A stretch of DNA of 16,566 nucleotides from Clostridium sp. UBA6758 (GCA_002453475.1 DKGY01000010.1:3758-20323), one strand, 5' to 3'. Shown: positions 1 to 7,187, counted from the first letter of the stretch. The notes: generated by a model not told the origin, from the letters alone. Made by a program: numbers and translations.

Positions 1-1592
1 AATAGTTTTTTCTGATTTTTTATCCAATTAACAACACCCTCTGGGCCTTGTTCATCTAATATTTTCTTTGTACCTTGTATACCTTCTAAAGAGTCTATAA
101 CTGGTATAGCTGGTACATCAAATTCTTTCTTATTTCCTTTAGTTTCGTTTACTATTTTTTCTCCAATGATTTTTAAAACCTTATATTCTTCATCAGTTCT
201 AGGCTTTATATCAAATAATTGAGGATTGTCTGCTATGAAATTAGTATCACACTCTCCTCTTTTAAAAGTTTCATTGTTTAATACGTTTATAAGGAAATCT
301 ATATTAGTTTTAACTCCAGTAATATTTAACTCCTTAATGGAACGTATGGATTTTCTAATTGTATCCTCAAAGGTTCTAGAATAAGCTGTTGTCTTTACAA
401 GTAAACTATCATAATAAGGACTAATTACAGCTCCACTAAATCCATTTCCTCCATCTAGTCTTATACCAAAACCTGAACCGGTTCTATATACATCTATTTT
501 TCCTGTATCTGGAGCAAAACTATTTGAAGGATCTTCTGTAGTTACTCTACATTGGATTGCAAAACCTCTTGGCTTTACATCCTCCTGTGAAAAGATACCT
601 ATTTCCTTAGAATCTAAACTATATCCTTGTGCTATTAAAATTTGACTTTGAACTATATCTATTCCTGTAGTCATTTCGCTAACAGTATGCTCTACTTGTA
701 TTCTTGGATTCATCTCAATAAAATAGTGATTACCATGGATATCCACTAAGAACTCTAAAGTCCCTGCACTTATGTATCCTACAGATTTTGCAATCTTTAA
801 TGCATCAGCACATATAACTTGTCTTTTTTCTTCACTTAGTGATACTGCTGGACTAAACTCAATGACCTTTTGATGTCTTCTTTGTATTGAACAATCTCTT
901 TCATAAAGATGAACTATATTACCATGCTTATCTCCAAGCACTTGAATCTCAATATGTTTAGGTCCTTCTAGATATTTTTCTATAAATATATCATCTATTC
1001 CAAAAGCCTTTTTCGCCTCATTTTTAGCACTTTTAAAAGACTCTAAAAGTTCTTCTTCTTTTCTTACTATCCTCATACCTCTTCCACCACCACCGGCAGC
1101 AGCCTTTAGCATGATTGGATATCCACATTCTTTAGCAAATTTAATTGCTTCAGCCTCTGAAGTAATTGGTTTTTCAACTCCTGGTATTACAGGTACCCCT
1201 ACTTCTTTTGCTACAATCTTAGATTTTATTTTATCTCCTAACCTATCCATCATTTCTGATTTAGGTCCTATAAACTCTATACCTGCCTCTTTACACTTTC
1301 TAGCAAATTCAGGGTTTTCAGATAGGAATCCATAACCTGGATGGATGGCATCTACATGCTTTTTTAATGCAAGATTAATTATTTCATCAATATTTAAATA
1401 AGCATCAACAGGACTTTTATTCTTTCCAATCTGATATGCTTCATGGGCCTTTGTTCTGAAAAGAGAAAGCTTATCCTCCTCAGAATATATAGCAACAGTT
1501 CTTATTCCAAGCTCATGACAAGCTCTAAATATTCTTATTGCAATTTCTCCTCTATTTGCTACTAATACTCTTTTAAATTTTTTCTTAGTCAT
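1..1592 (-). CDS. pycA: Pyruvate carboxylase, N-terminal part (biotin carboxylase half; runs off left edge)
   Basis: This encodes the ATP-dependent biotin carboxylation half of pyruvate carboxylase, which makes oxaloacetate from pyruvate and bicarbonate in the cytoplasm. I read 530 codons from ATG at 1592. Visible features are the biotin-carboxylase N-domain (RVLVANRGEIAIR at about 8-20, HPGYGFLSEN at about 84-93), the ATP-grasp glycine loop (KAAAGGGGRGM at about 163-173), the catalytic stretch EMNPRIQVEH (about 293-302) and the C-domain up to about 455. The linker GPEGVVNW near the left edge normally precedes the carboxyltransferase domain. This, with residue spacing typical of full-length PYC (about 1,145 residues), favours pyruvate carboxylase over stand-alone AccC. 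The stop, carboxyltransferase and biotin-carrier domains lie outside the window. The SD is weak and G/T-rich (GGTGGTG, 7 nt from ATG). It is an apparent single gene with its own promoter region and no co-directional gene close upstream. Confidence 0.95.
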   Translation of the reverse strand, partial: MTKKKFKRVLVANRGEIAIRIFRACHELGIRTVAIYSEEDKLSLFRTKAHEAYQIGKNKSPVDAYLNIDEIINLALKKHVDAIHPGYGFLSENPEFARKCKEAGIEFIGPKSEMMDRLGDKIKSKIVAKEVGVPVIPGVEKPITSEAEAIKFAKECGYPIMLKAAAGGGGRGMRIVRKEEELLESFKSAKNEAKKAFGIDDIFIEKYLEGPKHIEIQVLGDKHGNIVHLYERDCSIQRRHQKVIEFSPAVSLSEEKRQVICADALKIAKSVGYISAGTLEFLVDIHGNHYFIEMNPRIQVEHTVSEMTTGIDIVQSQILIAQGYSLDSKEIGIFSQEDVKPRGFAIQCRVTTEDPSNSFAPDTGKIDVYRTGSGFGIRLDGGNGFSGAVISPYYDSLLVKTTAYSRTFEDTIRKSIRSIKELNITGVKTNIDFLINVLNNETFKRGECDTNFIADNPQLFDIKPRTDEEYKVLKIIGEKIVNETKGNKKEFDVPAIPVIDSLEGIQGTKKILDEQGPEGVVNWIKNQKKL

Positions 1593-1638
1593 AAAAAAAC
1601 ACCACCATCTTTTATTCTTTTTAACTAAAAACTTTATA

Positions 1639-1683
1639 AGTTTATGCAATATATAATCTTTAGTTTATGCAAAATATAATCTT
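1639..1683 (-). repeat. Tandem 22-bp direct repeat in the pycA leader
   Basis: Two copies (1639-1660 and 1662-1683) begin AGTTTATGCAA and end ATATAATCTT. They are identical except for one base and sit exactly 23 bp apart. They lie about 30-75 nt downstream of the candidate pycA transcription start. They could be a two-site operator placed about two helical turns apart, or a chance duplication in the untranslated leader. Confidence 0.7.
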
Positions 1684-1695
1684 TTAACCAAAATA

Positions 1696-1708
1696 ATTGG
1701 ATTCCAAT
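1696..1708. promoter_or_regulatory. Small palindrome near the pycA transcription start
   Basis: ATTGGATTCCAAT is a perfect 6-bp inverted repeat around one central base. It lies just downstream of the candidate -10 box at 1721-1726, where a bound repressor would block initiation. No known operator consensus was recognised. Confidence 0.3.
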
Positions 1709-1720
1709 AACATGTTTTTA

Positions 1721-1749
1721 ATTATATCACACATTTATTATTAAGTATA
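1721..1749 (-). promoter_or_regulatory. Candidate pycA promoter (extended -10)
   Basis: On the minus strand TGATATAAT (1729 to 1721) is a perfect extended -10 element (TGn-TATAAT). A weak -35 (TATACT, 3/6 match) lies 17 nt upstream. The start point would be near 1714, giving a leader of about 120 nt. A second extended -10-like sequence (TGC-TATACT) overlaps the -35 and may be a tandem promoter. Confidence 0.5.
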
Positions 1750-1823
1750 GCATTTTTAATAAAATTAATGTGCACAACTGAAATTTTCTTTTTTTATACT
1801 TGCAAATATTTTTATTTGAATAG

Positions 1824-1867
1824 AAAAAACGATTTAAAACAACTCTATTCGAATCATTCTAAATCGT
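1824..1867 (-). terminator. Rho-independent terminator (minus strand)
   Basis: On the minus strand ACGATTTA (1867-1860) pairs with TAAATCGT (1836-1829), followed directly by TTTTTT. The loop is about 23 nt. It probably ends transcription from the hemerythrin-like gene, whose stop lies about 230 nt upstream. The short AT-rich stem keeps confidence moderate. Confidence 0.5.
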
Positions 1868-2095
1868 CTCAAAACCCTTATATTCAGTTATTATTCTCTT
1901 AATTCATCATATATTTATATGTATTTTCAATTTCACAAGATAATATTTTATGAATTTATATTTATCCTATATTTTATTTATGTTAAAGTAACTTATTATA
2001 AAATAATACTGTATTATCATATTTTCCATTCAAATAACCACTTTTATACCAATTAATTCCATATACATTAATAAATCTTAGATAAATTTATAGCT

Positions 2096-2509
2096 CTAAT
2101 TAACATTTATCATTTTATATAATTCATTTTCTTCCTTAGTAATTCTTGTCTCTATAGCTTTTAATATACACTTAGTTTCTTCAACAAATCCCTTTAAGTT
2201 AGCTTCTATTTTATTCTTTGTATTAAATTTATTTTTGTAACTCATGAATACTTGTGAAATTTCACCCATTTCATTCATATACAGATTAGCCATTTTCTTA
2301 AGTGATAAATCTTTACCATTAATCAAAGTTGGATATAAAAACTTGTCCTCTGATGTTAAATGAACTTGTAATTTCCCAGCAAGTTTATTTATATGACTTG
2401 CTGCTTCCATAGCATTTAATTCTATAATATTCTTACTTATCATTTCTTTTACTAATCTTATTTCATCTGATAAATCTCCGTGTTGTCTCATTAAATTATT
2501 TAAATTCAT
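2096..2509 (-). CDS. Hemerythrin-like (HHE cation-binding) domain protein
   Basis: This is a small all-helical protein of 137 residues, of the size and pattern of a single hemerythrin/HHE domain (PF01814), which binds a di-iron centre. Candidate ligands are His10 (RQHGDLSDE), His39 (ASHINK), His50 and Glu54 (VHLTSEDKFLYP, the typical H-x3-E-x4-YP pattern) and Glu80/Glu83 (NEMGEI). The last site carries Glu where canonical oxygen-binding hemerythrins have His, so the metal site may differ. The frame is open to 2560, but the ATG at 2509 is preferred because AGGGGG lies 7 nt before it and the preceding 17 residues do not fit the fold. There is no signal peptide or membrane segment, so it is cytoplasmic. 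It lies downstream of the flavin oxidase but is separated by a terminator. A role in O2, NO or iron handling is inferred. Confidence 0.75.
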   Translation of the reverse strand: MNLNNLMRQHGDLSDEIRLVKEMISKNIIELNAMEAASHINKLAGKLQVHLTSEDKFLYPTLINGKDLSLKKMANLYMNEMGEISQVFMSYKNKFNTKNKIEANLKGFVEETKCILKAIETRITKEENELYKMINVN

Positions 2510-2516
2510 GGTAATA

Positions 2517-2522
2517 CCCCCT
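2517..2522 (-). promoter_or_regulatory. Ribosome binding site deciding the hemerythrin-like start
   Basis: AGGGGG on the minus strand, 7 nt before ATG at 2509. No comparable site precedes the upstream in-frame ATG at 2560, so the shorter protein is favoured. Confidence 0.65.
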
Positions 2523-2539
2523 ACTGATTTACTATCTTT

Positions 2540-2582
2540 ATTATAAACAAAATACAGCATAAGTTATGTACCATTTGTTACA
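2540..2582 (-). promoter_or_regulatory. Candidate promoter and operator of the hemerythrin-like gene
   Basis: A TATAAT box (2545 to 2540) sits about 30 nt upstream of the ATG. No good -35 is seen. At 2567-2582, where the -35 would lie, TGTACCATTTGTTACA is an imperfect palindrome (TGTAAC/GGTACA on the minus strand, one mismatch). A weak -35 with an adjacent palindrome suits an activator-dependent or repressed promoter. This is inference. Confidence 0.3.
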
Positions 2583-2617
2583 CTTTTAGTATATATTCTA
2601 TATTTCAATTAACATTA

Positions 2618-2687
2618 GAAAAGGTTATATTAAAATAATCCATTAACCTTAAATTAATTTAAGATTTAATTTATTTTGATATAACCT
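2618..2687 (-). terminator. Terminator after the flavin oxidase gene
   Basis: Arms at 2671-2687 and 2622-2638 pair over 17 bp with one mismatch, which is a G-U-compatible position. On the minus strand a short T run follows. The loop contains a perfect 16-bp palindrome, CTTAAATTAATTTAAG (2648-2663), so a second inner hairpin can form. It lies 13 nt after the stop of the oxidase gene. Confidence 0.65.
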
Positions 2688-2699
2688 CTTACCTTCACT

Positions 2700-4439
2700 T
2701 TATACTTGCTTTAATCTAATTTTACAATGCTCTGCTATGTCATTTGCAGCTATCATAGCACTTTTTACCGCTCCTTGTATCCATCCATGCTCTTGCGAAA
2801 TATGTTCTCCAGCAAAATATACTCTATTATCATATTCAGGCTTACTAGATGTATAAGCAAATAGCCTTTTCTGGCCAGGCATATAATAGCATACAGCTCC
2901 AAAAAATCCTTGTTCGTTATCCCATTGTATTGTTTTATTCTCTAATACTATGTCATCAAGATATCCTTTTTTAAGTCCTTGAACATGCTCTACTTGTCTT
3001 TTTATTGATTCCAACCTAGTTATTGGCTCTAAATTACCAAGACGTACTGCATCTCTAGTTAAATTATAAGATGCCATAAGAACCCCACCATCTTCATAGT
3101 TTTTATACTTTCTTCTTACGATAGGTAATACTTGGTTTTCCAGGTTAGTAATATTATAGTTAATATTATAGGACGGATACCATATACTTCCTATTGGTAA
3201 ATCTGTATAAGAACCACCACCTATTATTGCTTTACTAGGCCCCCCCTCTTCCCAGAATCTCTCCTTACACATAAAAATAGTTTTTTGTCCTGCTATATAA
3301 TTTACCTCTTTAATTGCTTGCATTTTACTTGTACTAAACATAGGGTACACAGTTACATTACGAAGACTAGAAAAAGGAATAGCACATACTACAAAATCAA
3401 AACTCTGATGGCTACTATTGGTTTCACCTTCACCACTATATTCTAAAATAACCTTATTGCCTTCATTATTTCTATATATACCTTTTACTCTGTTTCCACT
3501 ATTCCAAGTTATCTTACCTAACTGGTTCTCTGAAATATTTTTGTATTCTCTTGGATTTAGTGACATCAATGAGCGATACATAGCAAGAGGTAAATTAACC
3601 ATTCCTCCATCTATTTGATACCTAAAAGCATCATCTACAGCATACTGCTCTTGAAGACTTTCAATATAGCTATTATCATATAACCATCCTGGGTAGGTTG
3701 CAATACAGGATATTAATTCTATTGCACCTTTGCTTAATCCCCTTTCTTCAAGTTCTCTCCTTATGCTTATGCTATCAAAATATTCAATTTCTGGAGAGTA
3801 TTTCATTTTATTTTGCAATAATTCTCTTCTTATATCTGGCCTGATTTCTAATAAGCTAGCTCCTAATCCATAGCTTACAAGCTTTTGCCATGGTTCTCTT
3901 CTTTCCCATGGTGCTAAATTAAATTCAGGATAGATTTTCTCCATAACACTTATTCCATCTGGATCATTGATAGCTCTTTTATTTCTCACATAAATAAGTG
4001 CATTATCATTATTTTGAATAAAAGGTGTTGTTTCTAAATTAAATAAATTTATATAATTCCATGTAGCTTCATGACTTACTGGTATTCTCATAGCCCCAAT
4101 TTCACCATAAAACCTTTTATTTTCATCAAAATAGTAAGTATAGATTCTTCCTCCAATACGCTCCTTTTGTTGTTCAAATATAGTTATGTCAAACCCCAAT
4201 TTTCTAAGCTCAAAAGCAGTAGATAAACCTGCAATTCCGCCTCCTATTATACCTATATTAATTCCCTTACACTTACCTGGTGATAATATGGTTGTAATAT
4301 CCTTTGGTGGGCTAAGTAATTCAATTAAATTATCATAGTCTTCTATGCGATTTGCTTCTGCTAAAGCAAGTCTTAGCATCATATGTCTTTCTTCATCTGT
4401 AGGATTACTTGGCTGCACAACTTTCACTTCTCTAACCAA
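2700..4439 (-). CDS. FAD-dependent amine oxidase, probable L-amino-acid oxidase
   Basis: This is a 579-residue flavoprotein of the amine oxidase family (PF01593), oxidising an amine or L-amino acid to the imino product and passing electrons to O2 or another acceptor. The FAD-binding Rossmann motif is GIIGGGIAGL (about 63-72) with the acidic end of strand 2 at IFE (about 87-89). GGR follows at 96-98, GAMRIP at 115-120, and the C-terminal FAD motif YFAGEH...GWIQGA at 541-557. In L-amino-acid oxidases the Arg of the GxMRxP motif holds the substrate carboxylate, so Arg118 favours an amino acid over a simple amine. A polar N-terminal extension of about 60 residues, without a signal peptide, precedes the FAD domain, so it is cytoplasmic. 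The start is TTG at 4439 with AAGGAG 10 nt upstream. No in-frame ATG fits the family N-terminus better. Substrate is not determinable here. Confidence 0.88.
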   Translation of the reverse strand: MVREVKVVQPSNPTDEERHMMLRLALAEANRIEDYDNLIELLSPPKDITTILSPGKCKGINIGIIGGGIAGLSTAFELRKLGFDITIFEQQKERIGGRIYTYYFDENKRFYGEIGAMRIPVSHEATWNYINLFNLETTPFIQNNDNALIYVRNKRAINDPDGISVMEKIYPEFNLAPWERREPWQKLVSYGLGASLLEIRPDIRRELLQNKMKYSPEIEYFDSISIRRELEERGLSKGAIELISCIATYPGWLYDNSYIESLQEQYAVDDAFRYQIDGGMVNLPLAMYRSLMSLNPREYKNISENQLGKITWNSGNRVKGIYRNNEGNKVILEYSGEGETNSSHQSFDFVVCAIPFSSLRNVTVYPMFSTSKMQAIKEVNYIAGQKTIFMCKERFWEEGGPSKAIIGGGSYTDLPIGSIWYPSYNINYNITNLENQVLPIVRRKYKNYEDGGVLMASYNLTRDAVRLGNLEPITRLESIKRQVEHVQGLKKGYLDDIVLENKTIQWDNEQGFFGAVCYYMPGQKRLFAYTSSKPEYDNRVYFAGEHISQEHGWIQGAVKSAMIAANDIAEHCKIRLKQV

Positions 4440-4449
4440 CCAGGATCAA

Positions 4450-4455
4450 CTCCTT
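4450..4455 (-). promoter_or_regulatory. Ribosome binding site supporting a TTG start
   Basis: AAGGAG lies 10 nt upstream of TTG at 4439. The next candidate in frame (GTG, codon 5) would be 22 nt away, so TTG is the best start despite being a rare codon. A TATAAT box further upstream (around 4468-4475) without a recognisable -35 may be the promoter. Confidence 0.6.
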
Positions 4456-4524
4456 TTAGTTCTATAGTAATTATAATATTCGATTTCACTAAAAAGAGTT
4501 CTAGGGTTTAATTATATAAACAAA

Positions 4525-5931
4525 TTAAAAATAACATATTACCGGTGCACCCTGAGTTATATGCTCAAATATGGCATTCGCAACATTATATGGAGTATTT
4601 ATGCATCCATGGGATCCATCTGTTATATAGATTTGTCCTCCAAATTTCGAACGCCAAGTAGCATCATGAATACCAATATCACCATTGAAAGGCATCCAAT
4701 AATTAACTGGTGCTACATAATTTTCCCCTCTTAAAGTTGCATTTTTTTCTTTATAGGTCAAACTATAAATACCTGATGGTGTAGCATACTTACTATTAGC
4801 ATTTCCACTAACCATAGGCCCTTCTGTGATTAAAGTTCCATCCTTATAAAACCATATATGCTGACTTGTTAGATTAATTTCTACATAGGTATTTCCAAAA
4901 TCATTTGCACCATAAGCTACAGCTGTTTGAGCATATATAGGTTTTCTTTCTCCCTTTTGTCCATCTTTTATAGCATTAATTAGAGCCGCAGTCTCTTCAC
5001 TATAATTAATTAGCCAACCATAGTTACCTCCACTTACATTTACTGTAGTTTCAAGAGATGTTTTAAAATTCCTTGTTGAGCCATAAGTATCATATTTAAC
5101 AGACAGTGAATTTACATATTCTCTTGCCTTTTCTTCATCAATAGACACCTCAAAGTTTTTATTAACAGCAAGCCAACTCTGAATAACATCTCTATTTAAT
5201 ACTTCTTTCTGTCCGCCAAAATCATAAGTAATTGATGAACCTATATATTTATCAAGGGTGTTTTTAGCCTCTAAAACTTCCTTTGAATCAGCAGTATACT
5301 CTGGTTTTTCATAACATTGAATTTCTTCTAGATTTATTTCATCCACCTTATTATTAAGAGCTTCCTTAACTTTTTCGTATAGTGTATCTTTATTCACCTC
5401 ATTTCCTTGAACTTCTTCTTTAATTACGTATTCATTATTTTCATATTCTATTTTAGCATTCTCAGGTTTAATTATATTGTCATCGTTAAAGCAATTTAAA
5501 CTATCAAACTTCTCCTTTAATACTTCATCATTATAAGATACTTCTTTTTCTATTTTGTAGTCACTGGTATTAAAGACTCCATGAATCCATCCAAAAGCAC
5601 TTTGACTATCCTTCAAATCCTTAATTTTATTTTCTAAACTATATTTATATTCAATATCACTTCCGTTAATATTTTCCTCAACATTACCTCTTTGCTTTAA
5701 TTTTAGTATATAAGCTTCACTTTCTGCTAATATATCAGCTTCTATATCTTCTGCAGTTTTTCCAGTAACACTAACTCCATTAATCATAGAGCCAAAATAA
5801 AATCTCTTCACAAAATACAAAGATGTACTTAAATATATAATTAGCAAAGCGCTAATTATAATCACACTTCCGATAATTATCCTCCTTTTTTTATTCACAC
5901 TCTTTTCTACTTCTTGATCTTTAATTTCCAT
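4525..5931 (-). CDS. Membrane-anchored L,D-transpeptidase (YkuD domain, PG_binding_4)
   Basis: This 468-residue envelope enzyme is predicted to form 3-3 cross-links in peptidoglycan or otherwise act on stem peptides outside the membrane. A basic N-terminus (NKKRR) is followed by one membrane segment at about 18-40, then INGVSVTGKTAEDIEADI, the usual opening of a PG_binding_4 (PF12229) module. A long charged region to about 345 is consistent with two such modules. The YkuD catalytic domain fills about 347-468. His422 (GIHDA) and SHGCIN with nucleophile Cys443 give the complete H...SHGC catalytic pattern, so it should be active. ATG at 5931 has AGGGGGG just upstream. Its neighbours are a GT51 glycosyltransferase upstream, behind a terminator, and an unrelated oxidase 85 bp downstream. 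Confidence 0.92.
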   Translation of the reverse strand: MEIKDQEVEKSVNKKRRIIIGSVIIISALLIIYLSTSLYFVKRFYFGSMINGVSVTGKTAEDIEADILAESEAYILKLKQRGNVEENINGSDIEYKYSLENKIKDLKDSQSAFGWIHGVFNTSDYKIEKEVSYNDEVLKEKFDSLNCFNDDNIIKPENAKIEYENNEYVIKEEVQGNEVNKDTLYEKVKEALNNKVDEINLEEIQCYEKPEYTADSKEVLEAKNTLDKYIGSSITYDFGGQKEVLNRDVIQSWLAVNKNFEVSIDEEKAREYVNSLSVKYDTYGSTRNFKTSLETTVNVSGGNYGWLINYSEETAALINAIKDGQKGERKPIYAQTAVAYGANDFGNTYVEINLTSQHIWFYKDGTLITEGPMVSGNANSKYATPSGIYSLTYKEKNATLRGENYVAPVNYWMPFNGDIGIHDATWRSKFGGQIYITDGSHGCINTPYNVANAIFEHITQGAPVICYF

Positions 5932-5952
5932 AATGCCCCCCTATATAACTAG

Positions 5953-5990
5953 TAATTGCAAATAAAATTACCCTGGTTTACTTGCAATTA
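5953..5990. promoter_or_regulatory. 14-bp inverted repeat upstream of the L,D-transpeptidase gene
   Basis: TAATTGCAAATAAA (5953-5966) and TTTACTTGCAATTA (5977-5990) are inverted copies with one mismatch around a 10-bp spacer. The element ends 22 bp before the ATG, in the leader or promoter. It lacks a T run on either side, so an operator or leader hairpin is more likely than a terminator. Confidence 0.45.
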
Positions 5991-6004
5991 GATAATAATT
6001 AAAA

Positions 6005-6088
6005 ATGTACTTCCATAATTATATATACTAATCATACCACTTTAAAAGTACAAAAATATAGATTGTACTTAATATTATTAAAGTACAA
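6005..6088. repeat. Four alternating GTACTT/AAGTAC repeats
   Basis: The octamer TTGTACTT and its complement occur at 6005-6012 (ATGTACTT, 7/8), 6046-6053 (AAGTACAA), 6063-6070 (TTGTACTT) and 6081-6088 (AAGTACAA). Strands alternate, so each copy can pair with its neighbour. One pairing forms the GT51 terminator. The others lie in the likely promoter/leader zone of the L,D-transpeptidase. Confidence 0.65.
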
Positions 6089-6091
6089 CCT
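6051..6091 (-). terminator. Rho-independent terminator after the GT51 gene
   Basis: On the minus strand AGGTTGTACTT (6091-6081) pairs with AAGTACAATCT (6070-6060) over 11 bp including one G-U, with a 10-nt loop. It is followed by ATATTTTTG. It lies about 32 nt after the stop of the GT51 gene and should isolate it from the L,D-transpeptidase. Confidence 0.7.
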
Positions 6092-6122
6092 ATAAGTTTT
6101 AATTTATGGCTTTTATTAATCA

Positions 6123-6869
6123 TTAATTTATAGTTTCTGAAACTAGTATGGCCTTATCTAAGTTTTCTTCTACATTACCATTACATAGTAACTCTACTTT
6201 TTCTCTTGAAATAACATTATTTCTTATCATAGACATTAATACAATTTCGCTTCTTTTCTTTGCTTTTTCATAATTTTTAGATAAAGCATAGTTCTCTGGT
6301 GATTGTGGTAATCCAGCCAGCAACAGTGACTGCGATAAAGTTATTTCACTTGGTGATGTATTGAAATACCCCCTAGAGGCTTGTTTAATTCCTGAATATC
6401 CATCACCATAATATATTACATTTACGTATAACTCTAATATTTCTTTCTTAGAATAATTCTTTTCTAATTCTCTAACTACAAAAACTTCTGCAATTTTTCT
6501 TTCTAATTTTTGTTCATGGGTAAAAAATAAATTTTTAGCCAATTGTTGAGTTATTGTGCTTCCACCCATAACTATTTTTCCAGCATCAATATTGCTAATA
6601 ACCGACCTTCCTATGGCTATTAAATCTATTCCATTATGATTATAAAATCTATGATCTTCTACAGATACTATGGCATCTAAGAAGTCCTTAGATATTCCAT
6701 CTATAGTTGTATAATCCTCGCTACTCCTTATACTATTTATTTTTTCTTGTACCCCTATTTCAGAGGTAGCAGCTCTATATAAAGAATATCCATCTTTAAA
6801 AAGGAAAACTCCAATTATTGTCATAAAAACAATAAACACTAAAGTAAGCTTAACTAATAACTTCTTCAT
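6123..6869 (-). CDS. Monofunctional peptidoglycan glycosyltransferase (GT51)
   Basis: It polymerises lipid II into glycan strands at the outer face of the membrane. The 248-residue protein has one N-terminal membrane segment (about 6-25) and a GT51 transglycosylase domain (PF00912) at about 45-235, with no transpeptidase domain, so it is an MtgA-type enzyme rather than a bifunctional PBP. Motifs are intact: VEDHRFYNHNG with catalytic Glu71, GGSTITQQLAKNL (102-114), RKIAEVFVVRELE with the second Glu127, and LELYVNVIYYGDGYSGI (146-161). ATG at 6869 follows AAGGAGGAG, a strong SD. A TGTAAG-N5-TGTAAG direct repeat upstream (6930-6946) may be a response-regulator site. A terminator separates it from the downstream L,D-transpeptidase, a functionally related wall enzyme. 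Confidence 0.93.
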   Translation of the reverse strand: MKKLLVKLTLVFIVFMTIIGVFLFKDGYSLYRAATSEIGVQEKINSIRSSEDYTTIDGISKDFLDAIVSVEDHRFYNHNGIDLIAIGRSVISNIDAGKIVMGGSTITQQLAKNLFFTHEQKLERKIAEVFVVRELEKNYSKKEILELYVNVIYYGDGYSGIKQASRGYFNTSPSEITLSQSLLLAGLPQSPENYALSKNYEKAKKRSEIVLMSMIRNNVISREKVELLCNGNVEENLDKAILVSETIN

Positions 6870-6929
6870 TGCAACTCCTCCTTATAAGTTTATTATACTC
6901 CTTTTAGTTTTTATATGTTATCGAAGTAA

Positions 6930-6946
6930 CTTACACTTATCTTACA
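6930..6946 (-). promoter_or_regulatory. Direct-repeat site resembling a WalR/OmpR-family box
   Basis: On the minus strand TGTAAG-ATAAG-TGTAAG is a perfect 6-bp direct repeat with 11-bp period, 60-77 bp upstream of the GT51 start. The WalR consensus of Firmicutes is TGTWAH-N5-TGTWAH. Only the last base of each half (G instead of A/T/C) deviates. WalR controls cell-wall genes, which fits the target. No binding evidence is available here. Confidence 0.35.
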
Positions 6947-7048
6947 TTTTTGTAATTTAAAATTTTTAAACTAGTATAATAATGTTAAGTGCTAAAATTA
7001 TCTAATATTATGGTCAATGATTGGTAATTTAAAACAAGATGTTAAAAT

Positions 7049-7103
7049 AAAAATACTATAAGCAAAGAATTTATAACCATTCTTTACTTATAGTATTATT
7101 TTT
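7049..7103 (-). terminator. Terminator after the GntP permease gene
   Basis: On the minus strand ACTATAAGTAAAGAAT pairs with ATTCTTTGCTTATAGT over 16 bp (one G-U) with an 8-nt loop, then TTTTTATTTT. The G-U pair becomes a C-A mismatch on the other strand, which favours minus-strand use. It lies 85 nt after the stop of the permease gene. Confidence 0.8.
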
Positions 7104-7187
7104 ATTTTATGAAGAGTTTATCTATCTTAAAACTAAATATATCCTCTTGTTTTATCAAACTCAAATATTATATCCATCTTTATTAAA

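Larger units (their letters stand above)
1593..2095. other. Intergenic region between pycA and the hemerythrin-like gene
   Basis: This 503-bp AT-rich gap holds the candidate pycA promoter and leader (about 1593-1750) with a tandem 22-bp repeat and a small palindrome. It also holds a minus-strand hairpin terminator (1824-1867). The stretch 1868-2095 shows no convincing gene or RNA. A 34-codon open stretch (1983-2087) on the minus strand has no SD and no recognised similarity. Confidence 0.6.
6870..7187. other. Intergenic region between the GntP permease and GT51 genes
   Basis: This 318-bp gap holds the permease terminator (7049-7103) and the GT51 leader and promoter zone. A TATACT -10-like box (6970-6975, minus strand) lacks a good -35. 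A short TTACA/TGTAA hairpin lies at 6942-6955, next to the direct repeat at 6930-6946. No small gene is supported. Confidence 0.55.

Noticed and set aside
1815..1867. Interleaved pairs GAATAG/CTATTC and CGATTTA/TAAATCG suggesting a pseudoknot
   Set aside because: The second pair with its T run is explained as a simple terminator. The first pair is short and probably coincidental.
1983..2087. 34-codon minus-strand open stretch with protein-like content (GINWYKSGYLNGKYDN)
   Set aside because: It has no start codon with an SD and no recognised family. It might be the relic of a lost gene, but chance is as likely.
2510..2560. Upstream in-frame ATG for the hemerythrin-like gene
   Set aside because: It has no SD and the 17 extra residues do not resemble the domain, whereas the internal ATG at 2509 has AGGGGG at good spacing.
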